A stretch of 64,000 nt of DNA from NCBI GenBank assembly GCA_903844645.1, contig CAIMUP010000054.1, forward strand, positions 1 through 64,000. The letters run 5' to 3'. Positions within the stretch are counted from its first letter, which is position 1; each line of letters opens with the position of its first letter. The position numbers and the translations under genes are program-made. Under the pieces are notes generated by a model. The model ran no database searches, was not told where the DNA came from, and saw only the letters and a list, made by a program, of their open reading frames with translations. Positions 36,547 to 45,473 of this stretch are shown piece after piece. The DNA is from an uncultured Bacteroidota bacterium (GTDB lineage Bacteria; Bacteroidota; Bacteroidia; AKYH767-A; JABDAW01).

Positions 36547-37986
36547 ATGCAAAAAACGGCTGAATCAGTTTGGAAAAATTGTCTTAAAATAATCAAAGAT
36601 AATGTAAGTGCTCAAAGTTTCAAAACTTGGTTTGTTCCTATCAAACCAATTAAATTGGAAAGCAATATTTTAACCATTGAAGTACCCAGCGAATTCTTTT
36701 ATGAATTTATCGAACAAAACTATATTACTTTATTGAAGAAAACCCTTCGTCATGAACTTGGACCGGGTAGTAAATTAGAGTATAGTATTGTTATGGAACA
36801 ATCCGTTAATAATACTAAACCCCATGCTGTGAAAGTGCCAAGTAAAAGTAAAGGGAATCTCGGAAACCCTTCTGTTGCTTTACCGATGGATGTTAAAGGT
36901 TCAGGTATTAAGAATCCATTTATCATTCCTGGTTTGCAAAAAGTCAATATCGAATCTCAATTGAATCCTGCTTATTCTTTTGATAACTTTATTGAGGGTG
37001 ATTGTAACCGACTTGCCCGTTCTGCGGGTTATGCCGTTGCGAATCGTCCTGGAGGAACCTCCTTTAATCCTTTGCTTATTTACAGCCCAACAGGTTTAGG
37101 GAAAACACATTTGGTTCATGCAATAGGAATTGACATTAAAAATCGTTTTCCAAATAAAATGGTGTTATATGTAACCTCCGAAAAGTTCACCCAACAATTT
37201 GTGGATTCTGTAAGAAATAATTCTCAAAATGATTTTGTAAACTTCTATCAAATCATTGATGTACTTATTATTGACGACATTCATTTTTTTACTGGGAAAG
37301 AGAAAACGCAGGATGTATTTTTCCATATCTTTAATCATCTTCATCAAACTAATAAGCAACTAATCCTTACATCCGACAAGCCTCCTATTGATTTGCAAGG
37401 CATGGAACAAAGGCTTCTTTCCCGCTTCAAATGGGGGCTTTCTGCTGACCTCGGCGTTCCTGATTTGGAGACAAGGATTGCAATTCTTAAAAAGAAAATT
37501 TATGCTGATGGCATTGAACTTGCTGATGATATTGTTGAATATATTGCATACAGTATCACCACTAATATTCGAGAGATGGAAGGTGTTTTGGTTTCTATTC
37601 TTGCACAGGCTACTATGAATAAAAAATCTATCACCTTAGATTTGGCGAAACAAATGATTCATAAGTTTGTGAAGAGTATAGATTATGAAGTTACTGTTGA
37701 TTATATCCAAAAGGTAGTGTGTGATTTCTTTCACTTGCCTATTGAAGTTATTAAATCAAGTAGCCGCAAGAGAGAGGTGGTGCAAGCCCGTCAAATCACG
37801 ATGTATTTTGCTAAGAACCTCACTAAATATTCTCTTCAGGCAATTGGTAAACAGTGCGGAGGCAAAGATCATGCAACAGTTTTACATTCTTGCAAGACGG
37901 TGAATAACCTAATGGATTCTGACAAGCGATTCCGTGCAAATGTTTATGAATTGGAGCGTATGATTACCTTCTTCGAGACGAAGTAA
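36547..37986 (+). CDS. dnaA: Chromosomal replication initiator protein DnaA
   Basis: A 479-residue AAA+ initiator that binds DnaA boxes and opens the origin. Domain I is at the N-terminus (SVWKNCLKIIKDNVSAQSFKTW), followed by a linker to about residue 125. The AAA+ domain has a Walker A of YSPTGLGKTH near residues 179-188; most DnaA proteins have Y-G-G-V-G-L-G-K-T-H there, so SPT for GGV is unusual. Walker B is VLIIDDIHFF. The C-terminal DNA-binding signature GGKDHATVLHSCKTV is intact near residue 438. No clear DnaA-box cluster is nearby, so the origin is probably elsewhere or atypical. Confidence 0.96.
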   Translation: MQKTAESVWKNCLKIIKDNVSAQSFKTWFVPIKPIKLESNILTIEVPSEFFYEFIEQNYITLLKKTLRHELGPGSKLEYSIVMEQSVNNTKPHAVKVPSKSKGNLGNPSVALPMDVKGSGIKNPFIIPGLQKVNIESQLNPAYSFDNFIEGDCNRLARSAGYAVANRPGGTSFNPLLIYSPTGLGKTHLVHAIGIDIKNRFPNKMVLYVTSEKFTQQFVDSVRNNSQNDFVNFYQIIDVLIIDDIHFFTGKEKTQDVFFHIFNHLHQTNKQLILTSDKPPIDLQGMEQRLLSRFKWGLSADLGVPDLETRIAILKKKIYADGIELADDIVEYIAYSITTNIREMEGVLVSILAQATMNKKSITLDLAKQMIHKFVKSIDYEVTVDYIQKVVCDFFHLPIEVIKSSSRKREVVQARQITMYFAKNLTKYSLQAIGKQCGGKDHATVLHSCKTVNNLMDSDKRFRANVYELERMITFFETK

Positions 37987-38038
37987 TTCTCTAAGAATTC
38001 TTTCTTTCAATGTACTTCTCTTTATCCTTTTTCTTCCA

Positions 38039-38518
38039 ATGAAAATATTGATGGTTTGTTTAGGCAACATCTGTCGGTCGCCAATGGCTGAAGGGGTTTT
38101 GAAAATGAAAGTGGAACTTGCAAATATGAATCATGCGGTGGAAGTAGATTCTGCGGGTACTATTTCCATGCATCAGGGCGAGCATCCTGATAGCAGAGCA
38201 ATTTCTACGGCTAAGAAGCACGGTGTTGATATCAGCAAATTGGTTGCGAGACAATTCACTGTGAATGATTTCGATAGATTCGATAAAATTATCGTGATGG
38301 ATGCTTCCAATTATACTGATGTGATTAAAACTGCTCGGAATAGTGATGATATTAAGAAGGTCAAGATGCTATTAAATTATAGTAATCCCGATTCCAATAA
38401 CCCCTTGCCCGACCCTTACTTTGGCGGGATAGAAGGCTTTGAGAGGGTATATCAAATGATTGATAAGGCTTGCGATGCACTTATTATATCCTTAGAAAAA
38501 GAAATTCTTCAATCATAA
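38039..38518 (+). CDS. Low-molecular-weight protein-tyrosine phosphatase
   Basis: A 159-residue cytoplasmic phosphatase. The active loop is at the start: MVCLGNICRSPMAEGVL with nucleophile Cys7 and Arg13 (C-x5-R), and the general acid Asp is in LPDPYFGGIEGF near residue 121. Such enzymes often dephosphorylate tyrosine kinases controlling capsule or exopolysaccharide export; no kinase gene is in the window, although a PHP-type phosphatase is at 40.2 kb. It follows dnaA by 52 bp and is followed 8 bp later by the methyltransferase gene. Confidence 0.93.
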   Translation: MKILMVCLGNICRSPMAEGVLKMKVELANMNHAVEVDSAGTISMHQGEHPDSRAISTAKKHGVDISKLVARQFTVNDFDRFDKIIVMDASNYTDVIKTARNSDDIKKVKMLLNYSNPDSNNPLPDPYFGGIEGFERVYQMIDKACDALIISLEKEILQS

Positions 38519-38526
38519 ATTCGACG

Positions 38527-39252
38527 ATGGGACAAGGAATTTTATACCTCCTGCCTTCCGATTTTGGTGAGGAATCTTTGATTTTATTGCCCGCTTATGC
38601 CATCGATATTATCCATTCGCTTGATGTTTTTATTGTCGAGGATGAAAAATCGGCGAGGCACTTCTTGAAACGTATCGGATACAAAAAATCATTGAACGAC
38701 CTCACTTTGTTTTTGCTGAATGAGCACACCTCGTCTTCGGATATCACGAATTATTTAGAGCCATTAAAGCGAGGGATGAATGTGGGTGTTCTTTCTGATG
38801 CCGGATGCCCGGGAGTGGCTGACCCGGGGGCGGAGATCGTTCGGTTGGCGCATCAACATTCTATACAGGTAAAGCCGCTCGTCGGGGCTTCATCCATTTT
38901 GCTTGCGTTGATGGCTTCCGGATTCAATGGGCAGCATTTTGTTTTCCATGGGTACTTGCCGAAAGAAAGGACAGCTCGCATCAAGGCTATTCAGCGGATG
39001 GAAAGCGATGCAGGAATTAAAAACCAGACCCAGATATTCATTGAAACGCCGTATCGGAATACCAATTTGTTCAAGGAGATAATAGAAATTTGCGGCAAGA
39101 ATACGATGTTATGTGTGGCATGCGATATCACATTACCAAACGAATTCATCCAGACCAAACCTATAGAAGAATGGGTTCGGGATGCCAAATCCAAATCTGG
39201 GCAAGTGCCTGATTTGCATAAGCGACCTGCCGTATTTCTTATATACAGATAA
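38527..39252 (+). CDS. RsmI-like SAM-dependent methyltransferase (tetrapyrrole methylase fold)
   Basis: A 241-residue protein from ATG 38527 (MGQGILYLLPSDFGEES); the frame is open from 38470, but that start overlaps the phosphatase gene. The fold is that of RsmI, which methylates the 2'-OH of C1402 of 16S rRNA. Supporting motifs are GVLSDAGCPGVADPGAEIVRLAH near residue 97, VKPLVGASSILLALMASGF near 120, and FIETPYRNTNLF near 175. A separate short family of RsmI-like proteins exists in Bacteroidota beside true RsmI, so the rRNA target is not certain. Confidence 0.88.
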   Translation: MGQGILYLLPSDFGEESLILLPAYAIDIIHSLDVFIVEDEKSARHFLKRIGYKKSLNDLTLFLLNEHTSSSDITNYLEPLKRGMNVGVLSDAGCPGVADPGAEIVRLAHQHSIQVKPLVGASSILLALMASGFNGQHFVFHGYLPKERTARIKAIQRMESDAGIKNQTQIFIETPYRNTNLFKEIIEICGKNTMLCVACDITLPNEFIQTKPIEEWVRDAKSKSGQVPDLHKRPAVFLIYR

Positions 39253-39489
39253 TTTTTAAACATCGTTCAGCTTCTTAAAGTAAGGGGCTGGTTTGGAGTT
39301 TTATAAAATTCCTTAATTCGACATGGGAACGTGTCAAAAGCAATTCATGGAACGCAGCGAGCAATTCAGGCATTGTGTTATGAATTAATGAAAAACATGG
39401 TCTTATATGAGCTATGAATCATTCAATTTGCATAAACCACAAGCTTGTTCCACCATCGCTAAAATGAATTAAAAAATGACGGTTACAAG

Positions 39490-39728
39490 TTGTAATATAG
39501 GTATAATTTTTTTCGCTGATACCCATGTACGAAGTTGCAATGCTATAAATTTTTCCGCGAATACCTCTGCAACACCTTGCAACTATATAATTTTTTTCGC
39601 GGAGACCTCTGCAACACCTTGCAACGGTGTAAATTTTTTCTCGGATACCCCTGCAACACCTTGCAACAGTGTAAATTTTTTCGCTGATACCATTGTAGAA
39701 CCTTGCAGGGGTGTAATTTTTTTGGTTT
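39490..39728. repeat. Tandem array, 42-bp unit (2 x 21), 5 copies
   Basis: TTGCAA marks units at 39535, 39577, 39619, 39661 and 39703, exactly 42 bp apart. The unit contains the dyad TGCAACACCTTGCA and a T-rich run followed by CGCGGATACC-type sequence. A sixth, shifted partial copy may precede 39530. It shares a convergent gap with another unrelated 42-bp array. In 39253-39489 I see a possible very degenerate repeat (CATGGGAAC / CATGGAACG) but nothing firm. Confidence 0.94.
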
Positions 39729-39832
39729 ATGGGGCTATTTAAGGAATCATAGCCTTGATTTTTTATCAAATAATGGATGCAAAAAGAACTCCTACTACTA
39801 TTATTTAATGCAAAATATGATCTCGACTAAGC

Positions 39833-40092
39833 TTATCTTTTATGGAATTCCAAAGAATATTGGGTGGAACAAGACCTTCTTTTATGGAATTCCAATTCAT
39901 GCTGAATCGAACAAGCTTGTGCTTTATAGACTCTCAAATAATGCTCGATGGAATAAGATCATGCCTGATGGAATCTCAAATAATGCTCGGTGGAACAAGA
40001 TGATGTCTTATGGAAATCCAAAAAATGTTCGGTGGAACAAGATCATGTCTTATGCCATCAAAAAAAATAGTTGGTTGGAAAAGATCGTCTCT
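39833..40092. repeat. Tandem array, 42-bp unit (2 x 21), 6 copies
   Basis: The T of ATGG-like cores lies at 39843, 39885, 39927, 39969, 40011 and 40053, exactly 42 bp apart. Units carry TATGGAATTCCAAA-type and GGTGGAACAAGATCATG-type halves; the first has the palindrome TGGAATTCCA. Copies differ by 10-30%. It lies about 100 bp from the other 42-bp array and shares no sequence with it. Confidence 0.93.
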
Positions 40093-40167
40093 TTTTAATT
40101 TTATAAGAGAGTTATTGCACCCTTTTTTTGGGGATAAATTTAATAAAAAGATACTCCCCGATTTCTT

Positions 40168-40917
40168 CTATAATGTTCTATTAAGAAGCGAGTCGGAGGT
40201 AATAATTTTCTTCAAATATTTATCATTCTGCACCCTGAACAACGAGTCGAGATGCTTTGTATGATGACAATCGGTGCCTATAAAATCTATGAGATTTGCA
40301 TCTATTAATTTCATCGCAATCATCCTCGCTGCGGGGGAATAATATCCGGTAAGCGAGTTGGTATTGAGCTGGAGGAGCACGCCCCGATCGTGTAATCTTT
40401 TGTACTCGTCAAAGTCTTCATAGAAGAATGGGTAACGCTCTGGGTGCGCCATCACAGCCTTCAACCCCTGCGCCTGAATCGCAAAAATACAGGCGTAAAG
40501 ATTATCAGGTCTGTTGATATAAGAAGTCTCGAACAACAGGTATTTGTCGCGGAATGTCAAAACATTTGGGGCTTTCAATTTGTCGAGAAATTGTTCATCG
40601 AGATAATATTCGGCAGCGGCATCTATCTGCATTTCTATGCCTTCTTTCGCGATGGCTTCGCGCACTTTATCCAGCCCTGCATTGATATTTTCGGGGGTGT
40701 TTTTGTAGTAATCACTCATGATGTGCGGAGTCGTGATGAGCTTGCGAAAGCCAAGCTTATACAAACCCTTAATCAAGATGATAGAGTCCTCAATCGTCTG
40801 TGCACCGTCATCAATTCCGGGGATCAGATGAGAGTGCATATCTGTTATCACAGAAGAAAAATCTACGGGAGGCGCAGGCGGCTCGGATTTGCCAAAAATG
40901 TTGGAGAAGATGCCCAT
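40168..40917 (-). CDS. PHP-domain tyrosine phosphatase (CpsB/YwqE type)
   Basis: A 249-residue metal-dependent phosphatase of the PHP fold, which in Gram-positive capsule loci dephosphorylates the export kinase. Metal ligands are visible: DMHSHLIPGIDDGAQ near residue 26, TTPHIMSDYY near 60, KAVMAHPERYPFF near 153, and FIGTDCHHTKH near 213. The length fits the family. It is the last gene of a leftward block with three sugar epimerase/dehydratase genes, which points to surface polysaccharide control. Confidence 0.92.
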   Translation of the reverse strand: MGIFSNIFGKSEPPAPPVDFSSVITDMHSHLIPGIDDGAQTIEDSIILIKGLYKLGFRKLITTPHIMSDYYKNTPENINAGLDKVREAIAKEGIEMQIDAAAEYYLDEQFLDKLKAPNVLTFRDKYLLFETSYINRPDNLYACIFAIQAQGLKAVMAHPERYPFFYEDFDEYKRLHDRGVLLQLNTNSLTGYYSPAARMIAMKLIDANLIDFIGTDCHHTKHLDSLFRVQNDKYLKKIITSDSLLNRTL

Positions 40918-40923
40918 AATTTG

Positions 40924-41916
40924 TTATGATTTATTATTTTTCTTGAACCATTCGAGGGTCGTTTTCAGCCCTTGCTTAATTTTAATTTGAGGGTCGTATC
41001 CAAGAAGATCTTTTGCCATCGAAATATCTGCCAATGAATCGCGTATGTCGCCCTGTCTTTCCTCTCTGTAGAAGGGTTTGGCATCACTCTTGGTCAATCT
41101 TTTTAATTCAAAAAAGACATCGTTAATAGAAGTCGTCTCGCCTACCGCAACATTATACACCTTGCCCAATGCTTCGGGATTTTCTGCAAAAATTGCTTTG
41201 ATATTTGCCTGGACAGCATTCTCTACAAAAGTAAAGTCGCGGGTCTGGGTTCCATCGCCATTAATGTATCCCGATTTATCATGTAATAACGCATCCATAA
41301 ACAGCGGGATGACGGCAGCGTAAGCCCCCTCAGGGCTTTGATTCGGACCGAAGACATTAAAGTATCGAAGCCCTATAATCTGCATATTATAATTCATGGA
41401 AAAGACCTTGGCATAGAGTTCATTGGTAAACTTTGAAACGGCATACGGCGACAAGGGATTACCTATTTTATTCTCTACTTTCGGCATATTAATATCATCC
41501 CCATAGACAGACGAAGAGCTGGCATAAACAATTCTTTTGATGCCTGAAAGCCTTGCAGCATCAAGGATATTAAGGAAGCCGGTCGCATTGGCTTCATGAG
41601 TTTTGAGAGGAGTTTTAAGAGAACGCGGAACAGAACCCAAGGCAGCTTCATGAAAGATAAAATCCATTCCCTTACATGCCTCTAGGCAAGCATTAGGATC
41701 AACAATAGTATCCTTAATGAATTCAAAGGAGAGGTTGTTTTTGAAAGGCATCAAGTTCTTGTAATGACCATTGGATAAATCATCAAGGACACGTACTTTC
41801 TTTGCCTTGTACTTCAGTAAATATTCCACAAGATTAGAGCCGATAAACCCCGATCCACCTGTTATCAGGAAGGAATAATCACTTAAATCTTTAGCGTGGA
41901 AGGGAGTATCGTACAT
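40924..41916 (-). CDS. NAD-dependent epimerase, WbpP/TviC-like (UDP-GlcNAc C4-epimerase)
   Basis: A 330-residue extended short-chain dehydrogenase. Rossmann motif ITGGSGFIGSNLVEYLL starts near residue 16; the catalytic Ser-Tyr-Lys set is SSSVYGDD and SPYAVSKFTNE near residues 135-165. GLRYFNVFGPNQSPEGAYAAVIP is the pattern of the WbpP/TviC epimerases that act on UDP-GlcNAc or UDP-GlcNAcA, but UDP-glucuronate or related substrates cannot be excluded. It overlaps no neighbour: 6 bp separate it from each adjacent gene, showing one operon. Confidence 0.88.
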   Translation of the reverse strand: MYDTPFHAKDLSDYSFLITGGSGFIGSNLVEYLLKYKAKKVRVLDDLSNGHYKNLMPFKNNLSFEFIKDTIVDPNACLEACKGMDFIFHEAALGSVPRSLKTPLKTHEANATGFLNILDAARLSGIKRIVYASSSSVYGDDINMPKVENKIGNPLSPYAVSKFTNELYAKVFSMNYNMQIIGLRYFNVFGPNQSPEGAYAAVIPLFMDALLHDKSGYINGDGTQTRDFTFVENAVQANIKAIFAENPEALGKVYNVAVGETTSINDVFFELKRLTKSDAKPFYREERQGDIRDSLADISMAKDLLGYDPQIKIKQGLKTTLEWFKKNNKS

Positions 41917-41922
41917 GGTTGC

Positions 41923-42984
41923 TTATCTTTTATGATATTGCGTATCGTAATAGTTTTGGTATGCACCAGAGGTAACATGGGTGAGCCATTCTTCATTGGC
42001 AAGATACCAATCCACCGTCCTTTCTAAGCCTTCTTCAAATTGCAGTGAAGGACTCCAACCTAATTCATTTTGAAGTTTGGAGGAATCAATGGCATAACGC
42101 AAATCGTGTCCTGCCCTATCCTTCACGAAGGTGATAAGTTTCGCAGATGTACCCGGCTCTCTGTTTAATTTAGTGTCCATAACCTTGCAAAGCAGGTTGA
42201 CAAGATCAATGTTAGTCCACTCGTTGTTGCCACCTATGTTATAAGTCTCCCCTACCCTGCCCTTATGGAATATTATATCAATAGCTCGTGCATGATCCTC
42301 CACAAATAACCAATCGCGAACATTCTCTCCTTTTCCATACACAGGAATCGGCTTATTATTCTTGATGTTATTAATGGTCAATGGAATCAACTTCTCGGGG
42401 AAGTGATAAGAACCGTAGTTGTTTGAACAATTAGAGATTACAACAGGTAATTTATAAGTATGATAGTACGCTCTCACCAAATGATCAGAACTCGCTTTCG
42501 ATGCTGAATATGGGCTTCTTGGATCATACGCAGTCTCTTCGGTGAAGAAGCCTTCCTTACCTAAAGAGCCATAGACTTCATCGGTTGAGATATGATAAAA
42601 CAACTTGCCTTCTTGATTATCTTTCCAGGCGTTCTTGGCAGCATTCAGAAGGGTAGTGGTGCCAACGATATTGGTAATAATAAATTCCAAAGGGTTCGTG
42701 ATGGAACGATCTACATGCGACTCGGCAGCAAGATGTATCACGCCATCAAACTGATGTTCTGCAAAGATTTTATTGATGAATTCTACATCAACAATGTCGC
42801 CTTTGATAAATTCATAATTGGCTTCATTCTCTATCTCACGAAGATTCTCCAAATTGCCGGCGTAGGTGAGCTTGTCGAGATTAAAGATCTTATAATCGGG
42901 ATAGTTCTTCACCATCCGCTTCACGACATGCGAGCCAATGAATCCGGCTCCTCCGGTAATTAATATTTTCCTTTTATAATTCAT
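41923..42984 (-). CDS. rfbB: dTDP-glucose 4,6-dehydratase
   Basis: A 353-residue extended short-chain dehydrogenase converting dTDP-glucose to dTDP-4-keto-6-deoxyglucose. Features are ILITGGAGFIGSHVVKRMV (NAD-binding), FDGVIHLAAESHVDRSI near residue 83, ISTDEVYGSLG with the catalytic Asp-Glu pair near residue 135, and SPYSASKASSDHLVRAY. NCSNNYGSYHFPEKLIPL follows. It supplies the substrate of RfbC encoded at 29.1 kb. Adjacent galE starts 3 bp away, so all are co-transcribed leftward. Confidence 0.96.
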   Translation of the reverse strand: MNYKRKILITGGAGFIGSHVVKRMVKNYPDYKIFNLDKLTYAGNLENLREIENEANYEFIKGDIVDVEFINKIFAEHQFDGVIHLAAESHVDRSITNPLEFIITNIVGTTTLLNAAKNAWKDNQEGKLFYHISTDEVYGSLGKEGFFTEETAYDPRSPYSASKASSDHLVRAYYHTYKLPVVISNCSNNYGSYHFPEKLIPLTINNIKNNKPIPVYGKGENVRDWLFVEDHARAIDIIFHKGRVGETYNIGGNNEWTNIDLVNLLCKVMDTKLNREPGTSAKLITFVKDRAGHDLRYAIDSSKLQNELGWSPSLQFEEGLERTVDWYLANEEWLTHVTSGAYQNYYDTQYHKR

Positions 42985-42987
42985 AAT

Positions 42988-44064
42988 TTATAATTCAACA
43001 TTCATAACTCCTTTCTTCTTTTCCCATTCCCAAGCCGAAAGTATCGCTTCATCGAAACTTTTCTCCGCCTTCCAGCCCAGTTCTTTATTCGCCAAAGTGG
43101 TATCGGCATACACCTTTTCTACATCTCCTGCACGACGTGGAACGATTTTATAGGGGCATTTAGTACCTGTTACTTTCTCAAAAGCATTTATTGCATCCAT
43201 AACCGACTGTCCCTTGCCGGTGCCGATATTATACACTTCGTAAGGACTTTTATTCTTCTTATCCAACAATCTTTCCATAGCCTTTACATGCGCTTTGGCG
43301 ACATCTGTGACATGAATATAATCGCGAATGCAAGTTCCATCGGGTGTGTTATAATCATTGCCATAAACATTCAATTCCCCTTGTCCTTCGGCAGTAATCT
43401 TCGTGATGACAGAGATCAAATGACTCGGTTTGCCATGCGGCTCCTCACCTATCAAGGCAGAATCATGGGCACCTATCGGATTAAAATACCGCAACGAAAC
43501 GGCATTCAATTGTTTCTTCAATTCCTTTCCTTCAACAGGCTTCTGATGCGGGAATGAATTCACAGTATCCCGAATGATTTCCTCCCCAATGCGCTTCGTA
43601 TTGGCATAAGGACTTTCGGCATTCTTGATGGGTGAACTTTCGGTTACAGGCAAAGAATCTGGTTCGCCATAAACGGAACAGGAGGAGGAAAAAACAAACT
43701 TATCTATCCCTAAATTCCGTGAAATCTGCAAAACATTTATCAGCGTAGTAAGGTTATTATTATAATATGCCAAAGGCTTCTCCACCGATTCATCCACCAG
43801 GATAGAGGCGGCAAAATGAATGATGGCATCAACCTTGCTCCTTTCAATAAAATCGAATAATTTATTTTGATTCCGCATATTCACCCTGCTGAAGGTAATT
43901 CGTTTGCCGGTAATCTTTTCGATCGCATCCACCACTTCCCCCTTTGAATTAGACAAATCATCAATAATCGAAACATTGTACCCTGCATTCAGCAGTTCGA
44001 CGACGGTATGGGAGCCGATGTATCCCGTTCCGCCGGTTACTAAAATATGTTTTGGGGTATTCAT
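42988..44064 (-). CDS. galE: UDP-glucose 4-epimerase
   Basis: A 358-residue epimerase interconverting UDP-glucose and UDP-galactose (possibly the N-acetyl forms). ILVTGGTGYIGSHTVVELLNAGY opens the Rossmann fold. FSSSCSVYGEPDSLPVTE and SPYANTKRIGEEI hold the catalytic Ser and Tyr-x3-Lys, and GTCIRDYIHVTDVAKAH is typical of GalE. It is the first gene of the leftward polysaccharide unit. The terminator of the preceding gene lies at 44116-44146. Confidence 0.95.
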   Translation of the reverse strand: MNTPKHILVTGGTGYIGSHTVVELLNAGYNVSIIDDLSNSKGEVVDAIEKITGKRITFSRVNMRNQNKLFDFIERSKVDAIIHFAASILVDESVEKPLAYYNNNLTTLINVLQISRNLGIDKFVFSSSCSVYGEPDSLPVTESSPIKNAESPYANTKRIGEEIIRDTVNSFPHQKPVEGKELKKQLNAVSLRYFNPIGAHDSALIGEEPHGKPSHLISVITKITAEGQGELNVYGNDYNTPDGTCIRDYIHVTDVAKAHVKAMERLLDKKNKSPYEVYNIGTGKGQSVMDAINAFEKVTGTKCPYKIVPRRAGDVEKVYADTTLANKELGWKAEKSFDEAILSAWEWEKKKGVMNVEL

Positions 44065-44111
44065 GGTTTTATTGGCGGCAAAAATAGAAAAATTATTGGT
44101 AGAAGATTAAA

Positions 44112-44150
44112 TAAGAAAGCCCTTCGATGCAGCATCGAAGGGCTTTGTGT
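44112..44150 (-). terminator. Rho-independent terminator
   Basis: AAAGCCCTTCGATGC at 44116-44130 and GCATCGAAGGGCTTT at 44132-44146 are perfect complements, with an A-rich left flank that reads as a T-rich tail on the minus strand. It ends the leftward gene 44173-44844. Confidence 0.88.
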
Positions 44151-44172
44151 TCAAGACTTACTACTTAATACC

Positions 44173-44844
44173 TTACACAGTATCAAAAGGTTCTGGATCG
44201 CTTTCCGGTCCTTTGTCGCCACGATTGTTGATATACCAGGTAATGATATATCCTACTTTATGACGGTTTTCGGGAGCAACTAAAATATCAAAAGTGGTGC
44301 TTCCTACAGAAGAAATTTCTGTGAAAGTATTCCTGGCTGTGATTGGTAAATAATGATTAATGTAAACAATCGCTCTACCTATTTTCACTACATCATCCGG
44401 CAAATGGCGGTCATTGGTATGCCCTTCGGTAGGGTTGCCGACATAAATTTTATTATCACCCACAGCATATTTTATGCAAGAATTTACAGGAGCAATATTC
44501 GGCACTTCTACATAATGACGACGCTCTGCATCAACATGGATGAACAACCTCAAAATATCAGTGCCAGTCAATGTTATATCAGAATTCGCTTTTAATTGTT
44601 CTTTCAACGCTTCAATTTCCTTATTGAAAAGAGCAAATAAATCCTCCAAATCCTTTTGCGATTCGGCTTTCGTCAAGGGGTCTTTATACTTTAAATACAA
44701 AGGATCCCAAAGTAGCTTTTTGTTATTCAGCGAGAGCACTTTTGCAGGCGATACTTGCAGCCTGGTAGCATTGCCGGCAGCATTTATATGCCCTACGAAG
44801 ACGGTCATCTCTGCATCGAAGTTTGAAAATAATTGTGAAGCCAT
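44173..44844 (-). CDS. Hypothetical protein
   Basis: A 223-residue protein without signal peptide (MASQLFSNFDAEMTVFVGHI). I do not recognise it. A central helical, charged region (QKDLEDLFALFNKEIEALKE) is followed by strand-rich sequence (DAERRHYVEVPNIAPVNSC, GYIITWYINNRGDKGPES). It has its own terminator and a promoter with TTG 18 bp from TAGATTTG. In size, isolation and position next to an array it resembles the unrecognised genes at 24.3 and 54.4 kb; sequence similarity between the three is too weak to claim. Confidence 0.7.
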   Translation of the reverse strand: MASQLFSNFDAEMTVFVGHINAAGNATRLQVSPAKVLSLNNKKLLWDPLYLKYKDPLTKAESQKDLEDLFALFNKEIEALKEQLKANSDITLTGTDILRLFIHVDAERRHYVEVPNIAPVNSCIKYAVGDNKIYVGNPTEGHTNDRHLPDDVVKIGRAIVYINHYLPITARNTFTEISSVGSTTFDILVAPENRHKVGYIITWYINNRGDKGPESDPEPFDTV

Positions 44845-44893
44845 GATTTGATAAATTTTATTGTTTTGAAAAGTCCATATTTTATTGGAGCGG

Positions 44894-44922
44894 CAAATCT
44901 ATACAAAGTTTTGGAATATCAA
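44894..44922 (-). promoter_or_regulatory. Promoter, TTG-N18-TAGATTTG
   Basis: -7 box at 44894-44901 (minus strand) and TTG at 44920-44922, with a spacing of 18 bp, 50 bp before the start at 44844. It fits the Bacteroidota housekeeping promoter. Confidence 0.6.
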
Positions 44923-45086
44923 TACCTATTCTAAAATATTTTTGCATAAATCATGAATGAAATCCATGAATTATTTTTTATTTTCTATCTATTAAAATTA
45001 CAATATGCTGTATTACAATACGATACAAGGCGAATAATGCCTCATTCCGAACCCACAATATTCGGTTTTGTTGTCTTGAAGTGAAA

Positions 45087-45380
45087 ATGTAACACGACAC
45101 AGTTGGAATGTAACGCGTTACATTTTGAATCCGTTGCCACAGACTGTGGTTTCGTTCGAACGAAACCCCAGTATGATGCCATCGGTTTGAACATCCAGAC
45201 GAAGATCTTGAGTTTCGTTCGTCTGAAACCAAAAACCGTTCGAACGAAACCCGGCTTCGTTCGAACGAAACCAAAATGTAACACGACACACTTGGAATGT
45301 AGCACGTGTTTTTTCGAATCCGTTCCAACGAAAACCATTTTCATTCGAACAGAAACCATTTCCGTTCGAACAGAATCGGT
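45087..45380. repeat. Heterogeneous array of 14 units in strict 21-bp register
   Basis: Fourteen consecutive 21-bp blocks can be laid out from 45087 with no indel. Three kinds of unit alternate: ATGTAACACGACAC-type (units 1, 2, 10, 11), ATCCGTTGCC-type (3, 12), and TTCGTTCGAACGAAACC-type (4, 7, 8, 9, 13, 14), plus two unlike ones (5, 6). Units 1-4 recur as 10-13, a higher-order step of 189 bp (9 x 21). Perfect palindromes include ATGTAACGCGTTACAT at 45108-45123 and GGTTTCGTTCGAACGAAACC at 45148-45167. It lies between two divergent promoters. Confidence 0.93.
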
Positions 45381-45421
45381 TGTATGGTGAGCACTTTTTT
45401 TGGGATTGATGGAATTATCCA

Positions 45422-45429
45422 TACTTTTG
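45422..45429 (+). promoter_or_regulatory. Bacteroidota -7 box (TACTTTTG)
   Basis: Matches TAnnTTTG, followed by CTGCTTG, 45 bp before the T9SS protein start at 45474 and on the gene side of the array. Confidence 0.5.
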
Positions 45430-45473
45430 CTGCTTGAATAATTTAATGAATCCTTAATAAAAATTTTAATCTC

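Noticed and set aside
40168-44064. Complete capsule or O-antigen locus
   Set aside because: Only sugar-nucleotide enzymes and a PHP phosphatase are present; there is no flippase, polymerase, tyrosine kinase or glycosyltransferase in this block, so only a precursor-supply block can be claimed.
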